From the NCBI RefSeq assembly GCF_012641095.1, contig NZ_JAAVSC010000022.1, positions 1 through 45,229 of the forward strand: a stretch of DNA of 45,229 nucleotides, given 5' to 3'. Position numbers and translations under genes: made by a program. Positions 24,348 through 32,045 of this stretch are shown one piece after another (position 1 is the stretch's first letter; each line of letters opens with the position of its first letter). The notes below the pieces were generated by a model. It was not told the origin of the DNA. It saw only the letters and a list, made by a program, of their open reading frames with translations, and did not search any database. Source of the DNA: Lactobacillus sp. HBUAS51381. GTDB lineage: Bacteria; Bacillota; Bacilli; Lactobacillales; Lactobacillaceae.

Positions 24348-25186
24348 CTTATCACACACTTGAAGTTCAAGGCTTAAACATCTTCTACAGAGAGGCTGGC
24401 GATCCCACCAAGCCCACTATGCTCCTGCTACACGGTTTCCCCACGGCTAGCCACATGTTCCGGGACCTCATCCCCGCGCTGACCGATCACTTTCACCTGA
24501 TTGCACCGGACTTCCCGGGATTTGGTCAGTCCAGCGCGCCCGACCACAGTCAGTTCATCTATAGCTTTCAACACCTCAGCGAAATCATGACGGCCTTTCT
24601 GGAAAAACTTCAGCTGGATTCCTTCTACCTGTACGTCTTCGACTACGGCGCCCCGATTGGCTACTACATCGCTCAGGCCCATCCCGGTTGGATTCGGGGA
24701 ATTGTCAGTCAAAACGGTAACGCCTATCAGGACGGCCTCGGTAGCAAGTGGGCCACCCGCCAAGACTTCTGGGATCACCCGACCCAAGCCAAACGCGACA
24801 GTTACCGCACGGCCTTTGCCCCGGAAACCATCAAGGGCCAGTATTTGACTGGCACGCAACCAAACCGGGTCTCGCCGGATGGCTATACCCTAGACATCGC
24901 CTACACGCATACGCCGGATTACGCGGAACGTCAACTGGACTTGATCTTTGATTACCAAAACAACGTCAAGGCCTATCCCCTGTTCCAGCAATATTTCCGG
25001 GAGTATCAACCAAAATTACTCGCTGTTTGGGGCAAGAATGACCCGTCCTTCATCCCCGCGGGTGCCGAAGCCTTTAAACGGGACGACGCCAACGTTGAAG
25101 TCGATCTGTTGGACACCGGTCACTTCGCCTTGGAAACGCACGCCCAGACGATTGCACATCTGATTATTCAATTCTTTAATAAATAA
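24344..25186 (+). CDS. alpha/beta hydrolase, Asp-nucleophile type
   Basis: A 280-residue alpha/beta-fold hydrolase. The oxyanion loop is H-G-F-P (His30-Pro33). The nucleophile elbow reads V-F-D-Y-G-A-P-I-G, placing Asp100 where Ser occurs in esterases; this is the arrangement of haloalkane dehalogenases and epoxide hydrolases. Asp233 in G-K-N-D-P and His260 in D-T-G-H-F complete the triad. Start overlaps marR (ATGA). In an operon with marR and opposite an exporter, it may detoxify the compound that MarR senses. Confidence 0.88.
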   Translation: MTYHTLEVQGLNIFYREAGDPTKPTMLLLHGFPTASHMFRDLIPALTDHFHLIAPDFPGFGQSSAPDHSQFIYSFQHLSEIMTAFLEKLQLDSFYLYVFDYGAPIGYYIAQAHPGWIRGIVSQNGNAYQDGLGSKWATRQDFWDHPTQAKRDSYRTAFAPETIKGQYLTGTQPNRVSPDGYTLDIAYTHTPDYAERQLDLIFDYQNNVKAYPLFQQYFREYQPKLLAVWGKNDPSFIPAGAEAFKRDDANVEVDLLDTGHFALETHAQTIAHLIIQFFNK

Positions 25187-25286
25187 AAATAGTGACCGCT
25201 GCGCTTCAAACCAATTTAGCGAGCGGCAGAAGACTTGCGCATAACTTGTCGCACCGGCAAAGACTATTTTGTCAGACGATACACTA

Positions 25287-25333
25287 AAAAAGCTGAGGCA
25301 CCGGGAATTCAATTTCCTGTACCTCAGCTTTTT
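25287..25333. terminator. bidirectional terminator between the hydrolase and tetR
   Basis: Stem AAAAAGCTGAGG (25286-25298) and CCTCAGCTTTTT (25322-25333) with a partly paired inner region. It lies between convergent genes. Confidence 0.85.
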
Positions 25334-25350
25334 CAGTATGCACATTTGGC

Positions 25351-25950
25351 TTAAATTAATTCCATCAACAGATGAATCTGGCCCTTAATAAACGCGTGCG
25401 TTCCCGCCGGTAGCTCTTGGCGATTCCGAATCAGCAATTCGTCAAAGATAACCTTTTGAAAGGTCGCCATAATCGCCATTGCCAGCTGCAGCGTACGTTC
25501 CCGGGTAATCTCGGCCGACGTAATCTTGAATAAACTATCCGCCACGAGTTGCTGAACGTTCTCGAAAGACGTGACCAACCACGCCGACTGCTCATCCGAC
25601 AACATCGCTCGGTTGCGGATCGTAATAATAAATTCCTGATAGCCGATACCATCGCCTAAGAGCCGCCACATGTTTTCAAACAAGCCCACAACGTCCTGTT
25701 CAATGGTCGCACGCGTCCAGCCGGCCGTCATGGTTTGGGCAATCCGCACACGGTCCTCGACGCCCGCTCGCACAATGGTATCCAGCAATTGCCGTTTGCC
25801 CTTCGGAAAATAGTAGTATAACAGGCCTTCCGCAATCCCCGCACGATCATTGATCTCCCGCGTAGACGTCTCCGTATAGCCCTTTTGTGTAAATAGTTCC
25901 CGACTGACCGCAATAATCTTTTGCCGCTGCTGGTCACTTTTCTTTGTCAT
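25351..25950 (-). CDS. TetR/AcrR family regulator of the acyltransferase/GT8 operon
   Basis: A 199-residue regulator. The helix-turn-helix is T-S-T-R-E-I-N-D-R-A-G-I-A-E-G-L-L-Y-Y-Y. Its own start has GGAG upstream and lies 35 bases after the acyltransferase stop with no terminator between, so it is probably the last gene of the five-gene surface operon. A 16-base operator-like dyad at the operon's promoter (30410-30425) supports autoregulation. Its ligand is unknown; the neighbours suggest a lipid or acyl compound. Confidence 0.87.
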   Translation of the reverse strand: MTKKSDQQRQKIIAVSRELFTQKGYTETSTREINDRAGIAEGLLYYYFPKGKRQLLDTIVRAGVEDRVRIAQTMTAGWTRATIEQDVVGLFENMWRLLGDGIGYQEFIITIRNRAMLSDEQSAWLVTSFENVQQLVADSLFKITSAEITRERTLQLAMAIMATFQKVIFDELLIRNRQELPAGTHAFIKGQIHLLMELI

Positions 25951-25985
25951 AACGCCGTCGCTCCACTCAAAATATTTACCTTTAA

Positions 25986-26879
25986 TTATACCGTTTTTTC
26001 TGGTTCACGGGTAACGGGCATCCGCTCGCCCCGCCAACCGGCGATATCGCCGGGTTCAAATTGATACGTCAATGGCTTACCATATGCCCGCTCGTAAGCC
26101 GCCTTCTTCTGCTGATAATCCGTCGCCATCATTGTCCGACTGTTCTCCCGCACGGATTTCTGTGGATCGGGGAAGATCGGCTTTAAGACGTGCATGACAT
26201 AACTGACCTGATCAAATTCGGCATTGTCGACGCGCGGCAGATCACGGATCTCCACAAAACACGACAGGATGGGAACCTGAAATTTGGCCGCGTAATAGTA
26301 GGCTCCTCGCTTAACCGGCCGCGGCTTGCGGTAGTTAAACCACATCTCCTGTTCCGGATAGATTAGGACATACTGTTGCTGGGCAAGGGCCGACTGAATG
26401 AATTTAGGGAAGATTCGCCCGGCATATTCCTTATCGTCGCTAATGGGAATCGTATCGTAATAGTTCATCAGGTAGCCGATGAACCCACCCATTTCCAAGT
26501 TGGTATCCCGACTCACGATGTAGAGCCGTTTCTGACTCGTCCGTTGCACCATGCGCCGAACGACAGTGTTGTCCAACGGATTAAAATGATTACTGGTGAT
26601 GATGGCGCCGCCGGTAATCCCTTGGAGGTTCGCCAACCCTTCAAACCGCGTCCGCCGGTTAAAGTAGCGCGTTGCTAGCCCGGCCACCCGACGAGAAATG
26701 TGGTTATTCAACCGATACGTCAACGTCCCATTACGCCGCAAGTAGCGCTGCAAAACGGCCTGCTGCTGCGCCTTCGTAAAGACGGGGTCGCTCACCTCAA
26801 CCTTGGCATTGAATTGGCCGGTCAGGGCATCATGTTCAATATTCTCAACGACTTTTTCCTTCATCCCACCAATAATCAT
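25986..26879 (-). CDS. PlsC-like acyltransferase (LPLAT superfamily)
   Basis: A 297-residue acyltransferase related to 1-acyl-glycerol-3-phosphate acyltransferases. The catalytic H(X4)D motif is N-H-F-N-P-L-D (His98, Asp103), and the later Y-P-E-Q-E-M-W motif matches the acceptor-binding block. An extra N-terminal segment of about 80 residues precedes the domain. It starts one base after the GT8 stop codon. No long transmembrane segment is obvious, so a peripheral membrane location is likely. The acceptor may be a glycolipid made by the adjacent GT8 enzymes. Confidence 0.85.
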   Translation of the reverse strand: MIIGGMKEKVVENIEHDALTGQFNAKVEVSDPVFTKAQQQAVLQRYLRRNGTLTYRLNNHISRRVAGLATRYFNRRTRFEGLANLQGITGGAIITSNHFNPLDNTVVRRMVQRTSQKRLYIVSRDTNLEMGGFIGYLMNYYDTIPISDDKEYAGRIFPKFIQSALAQQQYVLIYPEQEMWFNYRKPRPVKRGAYYYAAKFQVPILSCFVEIRDLPRVDNAEFDQVSYVMHVLKPIFPDPQKSVRENSRTMMATDYQQKKAAYERAYGKPLTYQFEPGDIAGWRGERMPVTREPEKTV

Positions 26880-26880
26880 G

Positions 26881-27831
26881 TTAGATCAACTCCATTTCCT
26901 TTTTGATTTGTCGTCTATCAGCCTGAGGGGCGTTCGCATGGTGTGCCAACGTCTTTAGCAAGCGGCGCTCAGCCAAGCGATCCTGGGCACGATCCGCAGC
27001 GGAAAAGGCCCGTTGCATCGCCAAAATTTCAGCGTAGTACGGCGAACTGACCGCATCGGCCCAGAAGTATTGGGCATTCTGGGCATGGGGGTTATGCCAC
27101 GGTTTACTGAACAAGGTGTAGTGCACAATCTTAGGCGCAACTTCCCTTGATCTAAGGGTCGGCATGACGTTCCAACAACGGTCTAAATACAGGACCCGTC
27201 CCCGACACAGCTCATTTAAATAATCCTGATCCGGGGCCATAAAATCCGGGTGACTAGTCGTTAAGATGTGCACAAACTTTTCACTAAACCGTTCAGCGCG
27301 CATCTGCTTAAGATTCAATAGCAGGACGCCCGAATTGAAATACTGGTCGATTGGCAACTGTAGCCGCCGTTCAACGTAACGCCGGCTCTGGGGGTGCTCA
27401 ATGGCAAAGTTCTCCCGCACGGCGCCCACCAGATGCTGCCCCAAATCAATGGTAAACAGTGCCGCGAGATCCGTCGTCACCACCAAATCCGCATCGAGAT
27501 AGATGGCCTGGTCGTACTGCGGAAACATCTGAGCAATAAAGAGACGGTAGTAGATCGCAAAGGAGAACTGCGCCCACGGCAACGCCCGAGATTCTCCCGC
27601 CAACTGATGAATGACGCGCTCGTCAATCCGGACAAACCGAATGGCGACGGTAGCCGTGGCCATTTTCCCCAATCGCTCACGGTTCTCTGAGCTAAGTGCT
27701 TCGGACAAAATGATCAATTCATAGCTTTGGTGCGGGTCGGCATGCGCCGTAATCGACGCGATGGTGACCGATAGAAACGGCGCATAGGCATCATTAATAG
27801 CTAAGAAAATAGGTATCGATTTCGTCATCAT
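26881..27831 (-). CDS. GT8 family glycosyltransferase 1
   Basis: A 316-residue retaining glycosyltransferase. The nucleotide-sugar start I-P-I-F-L-A-I-N-D-A-Y and the DxD metal site D-A-D (113-115, in Y-L-D-A-D-L-V) are present, as is a late H-Y-T-L-F-S-K-P-W-H motif that supplies the C-terminal GT8 histidine. It is closely similar to the next gene upstream (27850-28797) and may have arisen from it by duplication. UDP-glucose or UDP-galactose is the usual donor. No signal peptide or membrane segment, so it acts in the cytoplasm. Confidence 0.9.
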   Translation of the reverse strand: MMTKSIPIFLAINDAYAPFLSVTIASITAHADPHQSYELIILSEALSSENRERLGKMATATVAIRFVRIDERVIHQLAGESRALPWAQFSFAIYYRLFIAQMFPQYDQAIYLDADLVVTTDLAALFTIDLGQHLVGAVRENFAIEHPQSRRYVERRLQLPIDQYFNSGVLLLNLKQMRAERFSEKFVHILTTSHPDFMAPDQDYLNELCRGRVLYLDRCWNVMPTLRSREVAPKIVHYTLFSKPWHNPHAQNAQYFWADAVSSPYYAEILAMQRAFSAADRAQDRLAERRLLKTLAHHANAPQADRRQIKKEMELI

Positions 27832-27849
27832 TATCCCCTCCTAACCAGC

Positions 27850-28797
27850 TTAATTCCGGGCAATCTCTCTTCTAAACTGCTGAATAGTATCACGATCCTT
27901 TTCCGAAAAAGTCTTGAGGGTTGCCAACAGGCTCTTTTCAGCCGCGCGATCCTTGGCCCGATCTTCATCCGTAAAGGCCCGTTGGATGGCCTTGATTTCA
28001 GCAAAGTATGGTGACCGCGCCGCATATTCCCAGAAGTACTGACCGTTCTGGGCATCTGCGTAGTGCCACGGCTTACCGAAGAGACTGAAGTGCAAGAGCT
28101 TAGGCGCTGTCACCCGGCTCTGCTTGGTCGGCATCACGTTCCACGCCCGTTCGATGTGGGTCACGCGATCCCGACAGAGTTCATTGAGGTAATCCTGATC
28201 CGGCGCGATAAATTCCACGTGGTAGGTCGTGAGAAGGTGCGTGAATGTCTCGTTGAATTTCTCCGCGCGCATCTGCTTAAGGTTCATCACCATCATGCCG
28301 GAATTAAAGTAATCGGTAATGGGAAGTTGGAGATGTTGCGTCACGTACTGGACACTCTGCAGATTGTCCGCGGCAAACGTATCCTGTACGGCCCCCACGA
28401 GGTTGGTTCCCAGATCGATATTGAAGAGGTTGGCTAAATCCGTCGTGGTCACGACATCGGCATCGAGATAGATGGCCTTGTCGTACTGGGGGAACATCGC
28501 CGCGATGTAGAGGCGGTAGTAAATCGTCAGCGTAAAAGTTGCCCCACGCAACTTCATATGCTCACCGGCCAACTGCTTCATCAAGTCCTCGTTAACCGTA
28601 ACAAAGCGAATCGATACGTTAGTTGTCGCTAATTGCCCCAACCGTTCGCGGTTCTCCGCGTTTAGATCTTCATACAAGACAATTAGGTCGTAGTGTTGCT
28701 TCGGGTCGGCATGCGCAATGATTGAGGTCATGGCAACGGATAAAAATGGGGCATAGGCATCGTTGATAGAAAAGAAAACGGGAATTGGTTGGGTCAT
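27850..28797 (-). CDS. GT8 family glycosyltransferase 2
   Basis: A 315-residue GT8 paralogue of the gene at 26881-27831. It has the same I-N-D-A-Y-A-P-F-L-S-V start, D-A-D at 112-114, and H-F-S-L-F-G-K-P-W-H near the end. Eighteen bases separate it from the next gene and 13 from the GT8 upstream. Two near-identical enzymes in one operon suggest successive additions of similar sugars. The acceptor is unknown. Confidence 0.9.
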   Translation of the reverse strand: MTQPIPVFFSINDAYAPFLSVAMTSIIAHADPKQHYDLIVLYEDLNAENRERLGQLATTNVSIRFVTVNEDLMKQLAGEHMKLRGATFTLTIYYRLYIAAMFPQYDKAIYLDADVVTTTDLANLFNIDLGTNLVGAVQDTFAADNLQSVQYVTQHLQLPITDYFNSGMMVMNLKQMRAEKFNETFTHLLTTYHVEFIAPDQDYLNELCRDRVTHIERAWNVMPTKQSRVTAPKLLHFSLFGKPWHYADAQNGQYFWEYAARSPYFAEIKAIQRAFTDEDRAKDRAAEKSLLATLKTFSEKDRDTIQQFRREIARN

Positions 28798-28810
28798 TAG
28801 AGTCTCCTCC

Positions 28811-29632
28811 TTACAGGGTCACAATTAATTTTTGATAGTCAGCTAAGAGATCATCGTACTCGTGTAATTTAAGTTTGCGATGAACCTCGTCCACCTGCCA
28901 CGGCTTAACCGTTAGCGTATGCAGCCACGGGAATAGTCGGAAGCTGGTCGTAAAGTGTTGGAACACGGTGTTGCCTTTCAACCGCCGCTGCTCGTTGTAC
29001 CGCCGTGGGAGTAGTCGTTTCCGCGCAACCAAGCGATTGATAGCGGATTGATCTGGCATAAACATTTCCGTGGTCCGGCACATTTCTCGACTCCGGGCAA
29101 AAAGGCCGGTTTGGCGAATCATCTTGAGATTTAACAGCAGCACGCCCGAGTTCATATAGTCGAAGTGCTCCCAACTCTGGTGGAAGAACCAGCGGCCGTA
29201 GTGATCGAGGACGCCAGCCAGTTCAAGGTCGGTCACATCTTGATGATAGAATGGCTGGCAATTCAAACGGCAAATCACATCGGTATCCAGATACAACAGC
29301 TTATCGGGAAGTTGTGGCACCTGATCGGCGTACAACCGCAGCATGCAGCACGGGGTAAAAATCGTATTGAGATTGGCCGTTGGGGGATCAGCAGCGACTA
29401 AGGCGGTCACGTCGATTCGAATCACGTGATTGGCCGGATTATCCCGCTTGACGAGCGTATCTAACTCCGTCGCCGTTTGCTTGGATAACGGGTGAAATTG
29501 CTGGGTATCATTTTCCATAGATGCCGTCAGAATGTAGATTTTTAACGGTTCCTTAGTGTGCTTGAGTAGCGATAGAATCGAGATTAACAAGCCTGGTTTC
29601 ATATTCGCATCGCCACAGTATAGAATATTCAC
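28811..29632 (-). CDS. GT8 family glycosyltransferase 3
   Basis: A 273-residue, more divergent GT8 member. The start reads M-N-I-L-Y-C-G-D-A-N and the metal site is D-T-D (116-118, in Y-L-D-T-D-V-I). The C-terminal H-F-T-T-S block takes the place of the H-Y-T/H-F-S motif. It begins three bases after the upstream acyltransferase. It is shorter than the two paralogues and probably adds a different sugar or primes the chain. Confidence 0.87.
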   Translation of the reverse strand: MNILYCGDANMKPGLLISILSLLKHTKEPLKIYILTASMENDTQQFHPLSKQTATELDTLVKRDNPANHVIRIDVTALVAADPPTANLNTIFTPCCMLRLYADQVPQLPDKLLYLDTDVICRLNCQPFYHQDVTDLELAGVLDHYGRWFFHQSWEHFDYMNSGVLLLNLKMIRQTGLFARSREMCRTTEMFMPDQSAINRLVARKRLLPRRYNEQRRLKGNTVFQHFTTSFRLFPWLHTLTVKPWQVDEVHRKLKLHEYDDLLADYQKLIVTL

Positions 29633-29635
29633 TGC

Positions 29636-30382
29636 TCATCCCTCCTCATAAGTCACATACTGAACGTTACTCGTTGCCGCCCGCTTGACCATCTGCGTTT
29701 GAATCTGGCGCTGAAGGTCCCGTTGCTGTTGCTTCGGGGGTAAGCTGGCATCCGGTGTAAAGGGGCCGTCCACGTAAACCACCAATCGTGGGCGCCGCAA
29801 TAGCCGCTTGCGATAGGTTACGGTTAAGCAGTACGCCGGGACCTGCGCGGCGACCGGAAAATGGAAAGCGCCGGGGTTGAACGGACGAATCCCCGTGTAG
29901 TACGGCCAGACGTGCTCCTCCGGATAAATCATAACCCACTCCCCAGCTCGCAGCTTCCCAACCACCATTCGGTTGAAGCGGCCCAGTTGGTGGAGTGACT
30001 GTGGCGTGGGCAACGCGCCGCCGAACACGGACAACGGTCCAATGATGGGTACACCCAAATTGGCCGGACTCGCGAGGACGTTAAACGTGCGATGATCGCC
30101 TAAATAATAAGGAATCAAGACGTCCCCGGTTGGCTGGGTGTGGTTCCCATACACCACAAATCCCTGTTTTCCCGCCGCCTTCAGTCGCCAAGCGTTCTTA
30201 AACGTGATGGCCCGGCCGAAGTGACAGTAACTATAACTCAGGATATTCGCTAACGTGCGAACCACGCGCTGTTGCCATGGCTTACCCGGATCTTGCCAAT
30301 CGTAATTACTGGGTAATCGCCAATCCTGCTGACGACTGGTCACAAAATCATCCCGAAAGCTGTGATAAACCCGTGTCCTCAT
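29636..30382 (-). CDS. PlsC-like acyltransferase 2 (variant motif)
   Basis: A 248-residue LPLAT-type protein and first gene of the operon. N-H-T-Q-P-T-G-D (His81 to Asp87) is in the catalytic position but has five residues between His and Asp rather than the usual four. The Y-P-E-E-H-V-W-P-Y acceptor block is conserved. ATG at 30382 follows GAAGGAGG; an 18-codon extension has no ribosome binding site. The next start follows after three bases. Activity is likely but the spacing change could alter it. Confidence 0.82.
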   Translation of the reverse strand: MRTRVYHSFRDDFVTSRQQDWRLPSNYDWQDPGKPWQQRVVRTLANILSYSYCHFGRAITFKNAWRLKAAGKQGFVVYGNHTQPTGDVLIPYYLGDHRTFNVLASPANLGVPIIGPLSVFGGALPTPQSLHQLGRFNRMVVGKLRAGEWVMIYPEEHVWPYYTGIRPFNPGAFHFPVAAQVPAYCLTVTYRKRLLRRPRLVVYVDGPFTPDASLPPKQQQRDLQRQIQTQMVKRAATSNVQYVTYEEG

Positions 30383-30409
30383 GGCAATTCCTCCTTCGCT
30401 CTCAAAATT

Positions 30410-30462
30410 AAGTGAGTGCTCAATTACCAACTTCAATATAGCACATCCGTTTTAAAATACAA
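30410..30462 (-). promoter_or_regulatory. promoter and operator of the acyltransferase/GT8 operon
   Basis: On the minus strand TTGTAT (30457-30462), a 16-base spacer, and TATATT (30435-30440). Just downstream, AAGTGAGTGCTCAATT (30410-30425) is a 16-base dyad with six of eight paired positions. It covers the transcription start region, as expected for repression by the operon's own TetR. Confidence 0.55.
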
Positions 30463-30552
30463 GCCCCTTTCTCAGGAAAAGATCAAAAAATGAAAGTCAC
30501 CAACGGGCTGTTTGCTTCTCTTTTGCTGTCCGCCTGCGACTGTGTCTATTTG

Positions 30553-30599
30553 AAAAAACACAACGGGTCCGAGAAAAGAAGTCTCAGACCCGTTGTGTT
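30553..30599 (-). terminator. terminator of the ADP-ribosyltransferase-like gene
   Basis: Long stem: AACACAACGGGTC... (30557-30574) pairs with TCTCAGACCCGTTGTGTT (30582-30599). On the minus strand it ends in T's (A30553-30558). It is 63 bases past the stop codon. Confidence 0.87.
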
Positions 30600-30662
30600 C
30601 ACCGTGATTAAGTGACCGAATCGTGCGCTAATTAACCGCTGTGGACGCACGATTCCAGTAAA

Positions 30663-31625
30663 CTATTGCATTAAATTTAAGGTGACCAGTTGATACGTGC
30701 TACTTTCACGTGACTGATGGGTGCTGACCTTTTTCCCGGTCTGTTCCATCAGCTTCGTCGTGTTGTGGCTGATTACCGTTTGAACCTTGGTCACAACCAG
30801 TTTGGTATTCGGATTCAAGAGATATTCCTTTTCGTCCGGATAGTTGGAGATTGGCGCAAGGTAGGCGCCATGATACCCCTTGGGAAAATTAATCTTCAAT
30901 AACAGTTGTGACGTGAATTCCGTCGCAACGGCGTGGCTCGTGCTGGTCGAGGCAAAGCCGGGATCACTGTAGACTGCCCCGGGCTTTAACTTTGCCTGAT
31001 GAAGGGCAATCCGAGCGACCTTCTTGGACGTACCCCGGTACACCGTCATCGGATGTGTCAGCTTAAACGTCTTCAGACTAGCTGCTAAGTCTTTAACCCG
31101 CTGACGGGTCTTAGCCGTCGTCTTGCGCTGCGGATAGCGTAAGGCGTTGTTGATCTTATCGGACCCCTCCCCGGTGTAAGTCCCGATAACCTTGACCTGT
31201 CGTTTACTCAACTTACCTGCCCACGCCTTTGAGCGCTTAACCAATTCGCGGTAGTGCGCCTTAGTTAGCTTAATCGCCCGATTGCTATAGGTGACCTGAC
31301 CAATGTTGGCCACCACTAACGTCTGCGTGCTCCCTGGCGTAACCACGACGGCATCCCCACCCGTCCGCCGAACCAGCGTCAACGCCGTATTCTTGGGGAT
31401 GGTAACGCTCACCGGTGCCGTGCGATCCGTGGGTTGCGTCAACGCCGTAACGGCTTGCCGCGTGACCACCTGGGACGTCCCCGCTGAGGTCTGCATGTTG
31501 GTCTGACTGTCGATATAAACAAACTGCGGTTCCTTCGCCTTCGCCGCAGCGGTCGTGGACCAGCCCCCCCACCCCAGAATGATGCCTGCCATACCCAATA
31601 CCAATAAACTACCCATATGTTTCAC
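30663..31625 (-). CDS. secreted ADP-ribosyltransferase exoenzyme-like protein
   Basis: A 320-residue protein with a signal peptide (hydrophobic residues 5-20, cleavage near A-A-A-K-A at 30). The C-terminal half carries the three hallmarks of R-S-E class mono-ADP-ribosyltransferases such as C3 and iota toxins: Arg197 in V-Y-R-G-T-S, S-T-S in F-A-S-T-S-T-S (226-228), and the ExE pair Glu265 and Glu267 in D-E-K-E-Y. It would transfer ADP-ribose from NAD+ to a protein. The region 31-120 has no recognised domain. GTG at 31625 follows AGAGGAGG. No translocation subunit, immunity gene or toxin-delivery gene is visible. Confidence 0.82.
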   Translation of the reverse strand: MKHMGSLLVLGMAGIILGWGGWSTTAAAKAKEPQFVYIDSQTNMQTSAGTSQVVTRQAVTALTQPTDRTAPVSVTIPKNTALTLVRRTGGDAVVVTPGSTQTLVVANIGQVTYSNRAIKLTKAHYRELVKRSKAWAGKLSKRQVKVIGTYTGEGSDKINNALRYPQRKTTAKTRQRVKDLAASLKTFKLTHPMTVYRGTSKKVARIALHQAKLKPGAVYSDPGFASTSTSHAVATEFTSQLLLKINFPKGYHGAYLAPISNYPDEKEYLLNPNTKLVVTKVQTVISHNTTKLMEQTGKKVSTHQSRESSTYQLVTLNLMQ

Positions 31626-31694
31626 GAAAATTCCTCCTCTGGATACACTAGCGACCAAATTCCCCTACCGATCGCACTTTTAAATCCTAAAATT

Positions 31695-31722
31695 AGTATA
31701 GCACTTTACAAATGCCACTGAA
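31695..31722 (-). promoter_or_regulatory. promoter of the ADP-ribosyltransferase-like gene
   Basis: On the minus strand TTCAGT (31717-31722), a 16-base spacer, and TATACT (31695-31700). The start codon is about 70 bases downstream. Confidence 0.55.
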
Positions 31723-31908
31723 CCATTTAGGGAGAAAACTTAGTGGTTACTAGCGGACAAGTTTATTAGCACTTCTCTGGCGCACAGATCTCAGTTTTTT
31801 TCTGCTGTTAGCCGTCTCAGTTTCCGAAACCGACTAGTTATCTATTTGGTCTCGAGCATGAGATCCACCCCACAAAAGGGTCATTCTGTTACTAAAGTTC
31901 TTCATTCC

Positions 31909-32045
31909 GTCAATTACCGCCGAATAAATTCGGCGGCTTGTCGCTCACGTGTCATCCGACACAGTAGTCCAACGTTCGATCGGAACTCCTACTCGTAGTG
32001 GCAACATCGTCGGGTAATTGATGGCTACCCGTTTAACTACCAGGT
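31909..32045 (-). ncRNA. putative omega RNA (reRNA) of tnpB
   Basis: The segment after tnpB, read on the minus strand, holds three hairpins in a row: CGGGTA/TACCCG (32011-32031), GTGTC/GACAC (31949-31962), and the right-end stem (31917-31936). In characterised TnpB systems such as ISDra2, the RNA scaffold comes from the tnpB 3' end and this right end, and the flanking bases past the end act as the guide. Homologous position is the main support; the RNA itself is inferred. Its 5' end may lie inside tnpB. Confidence 0.42.

Noticed and set aside
30663-31625. Immunity protein beside the ADP-ribosyltransferase-like gene
   Set aside because: The neighbours are an acyltransferase operon and a tnpB element; no small unassigned frame adjoins it, so no immunity gene is claimed.
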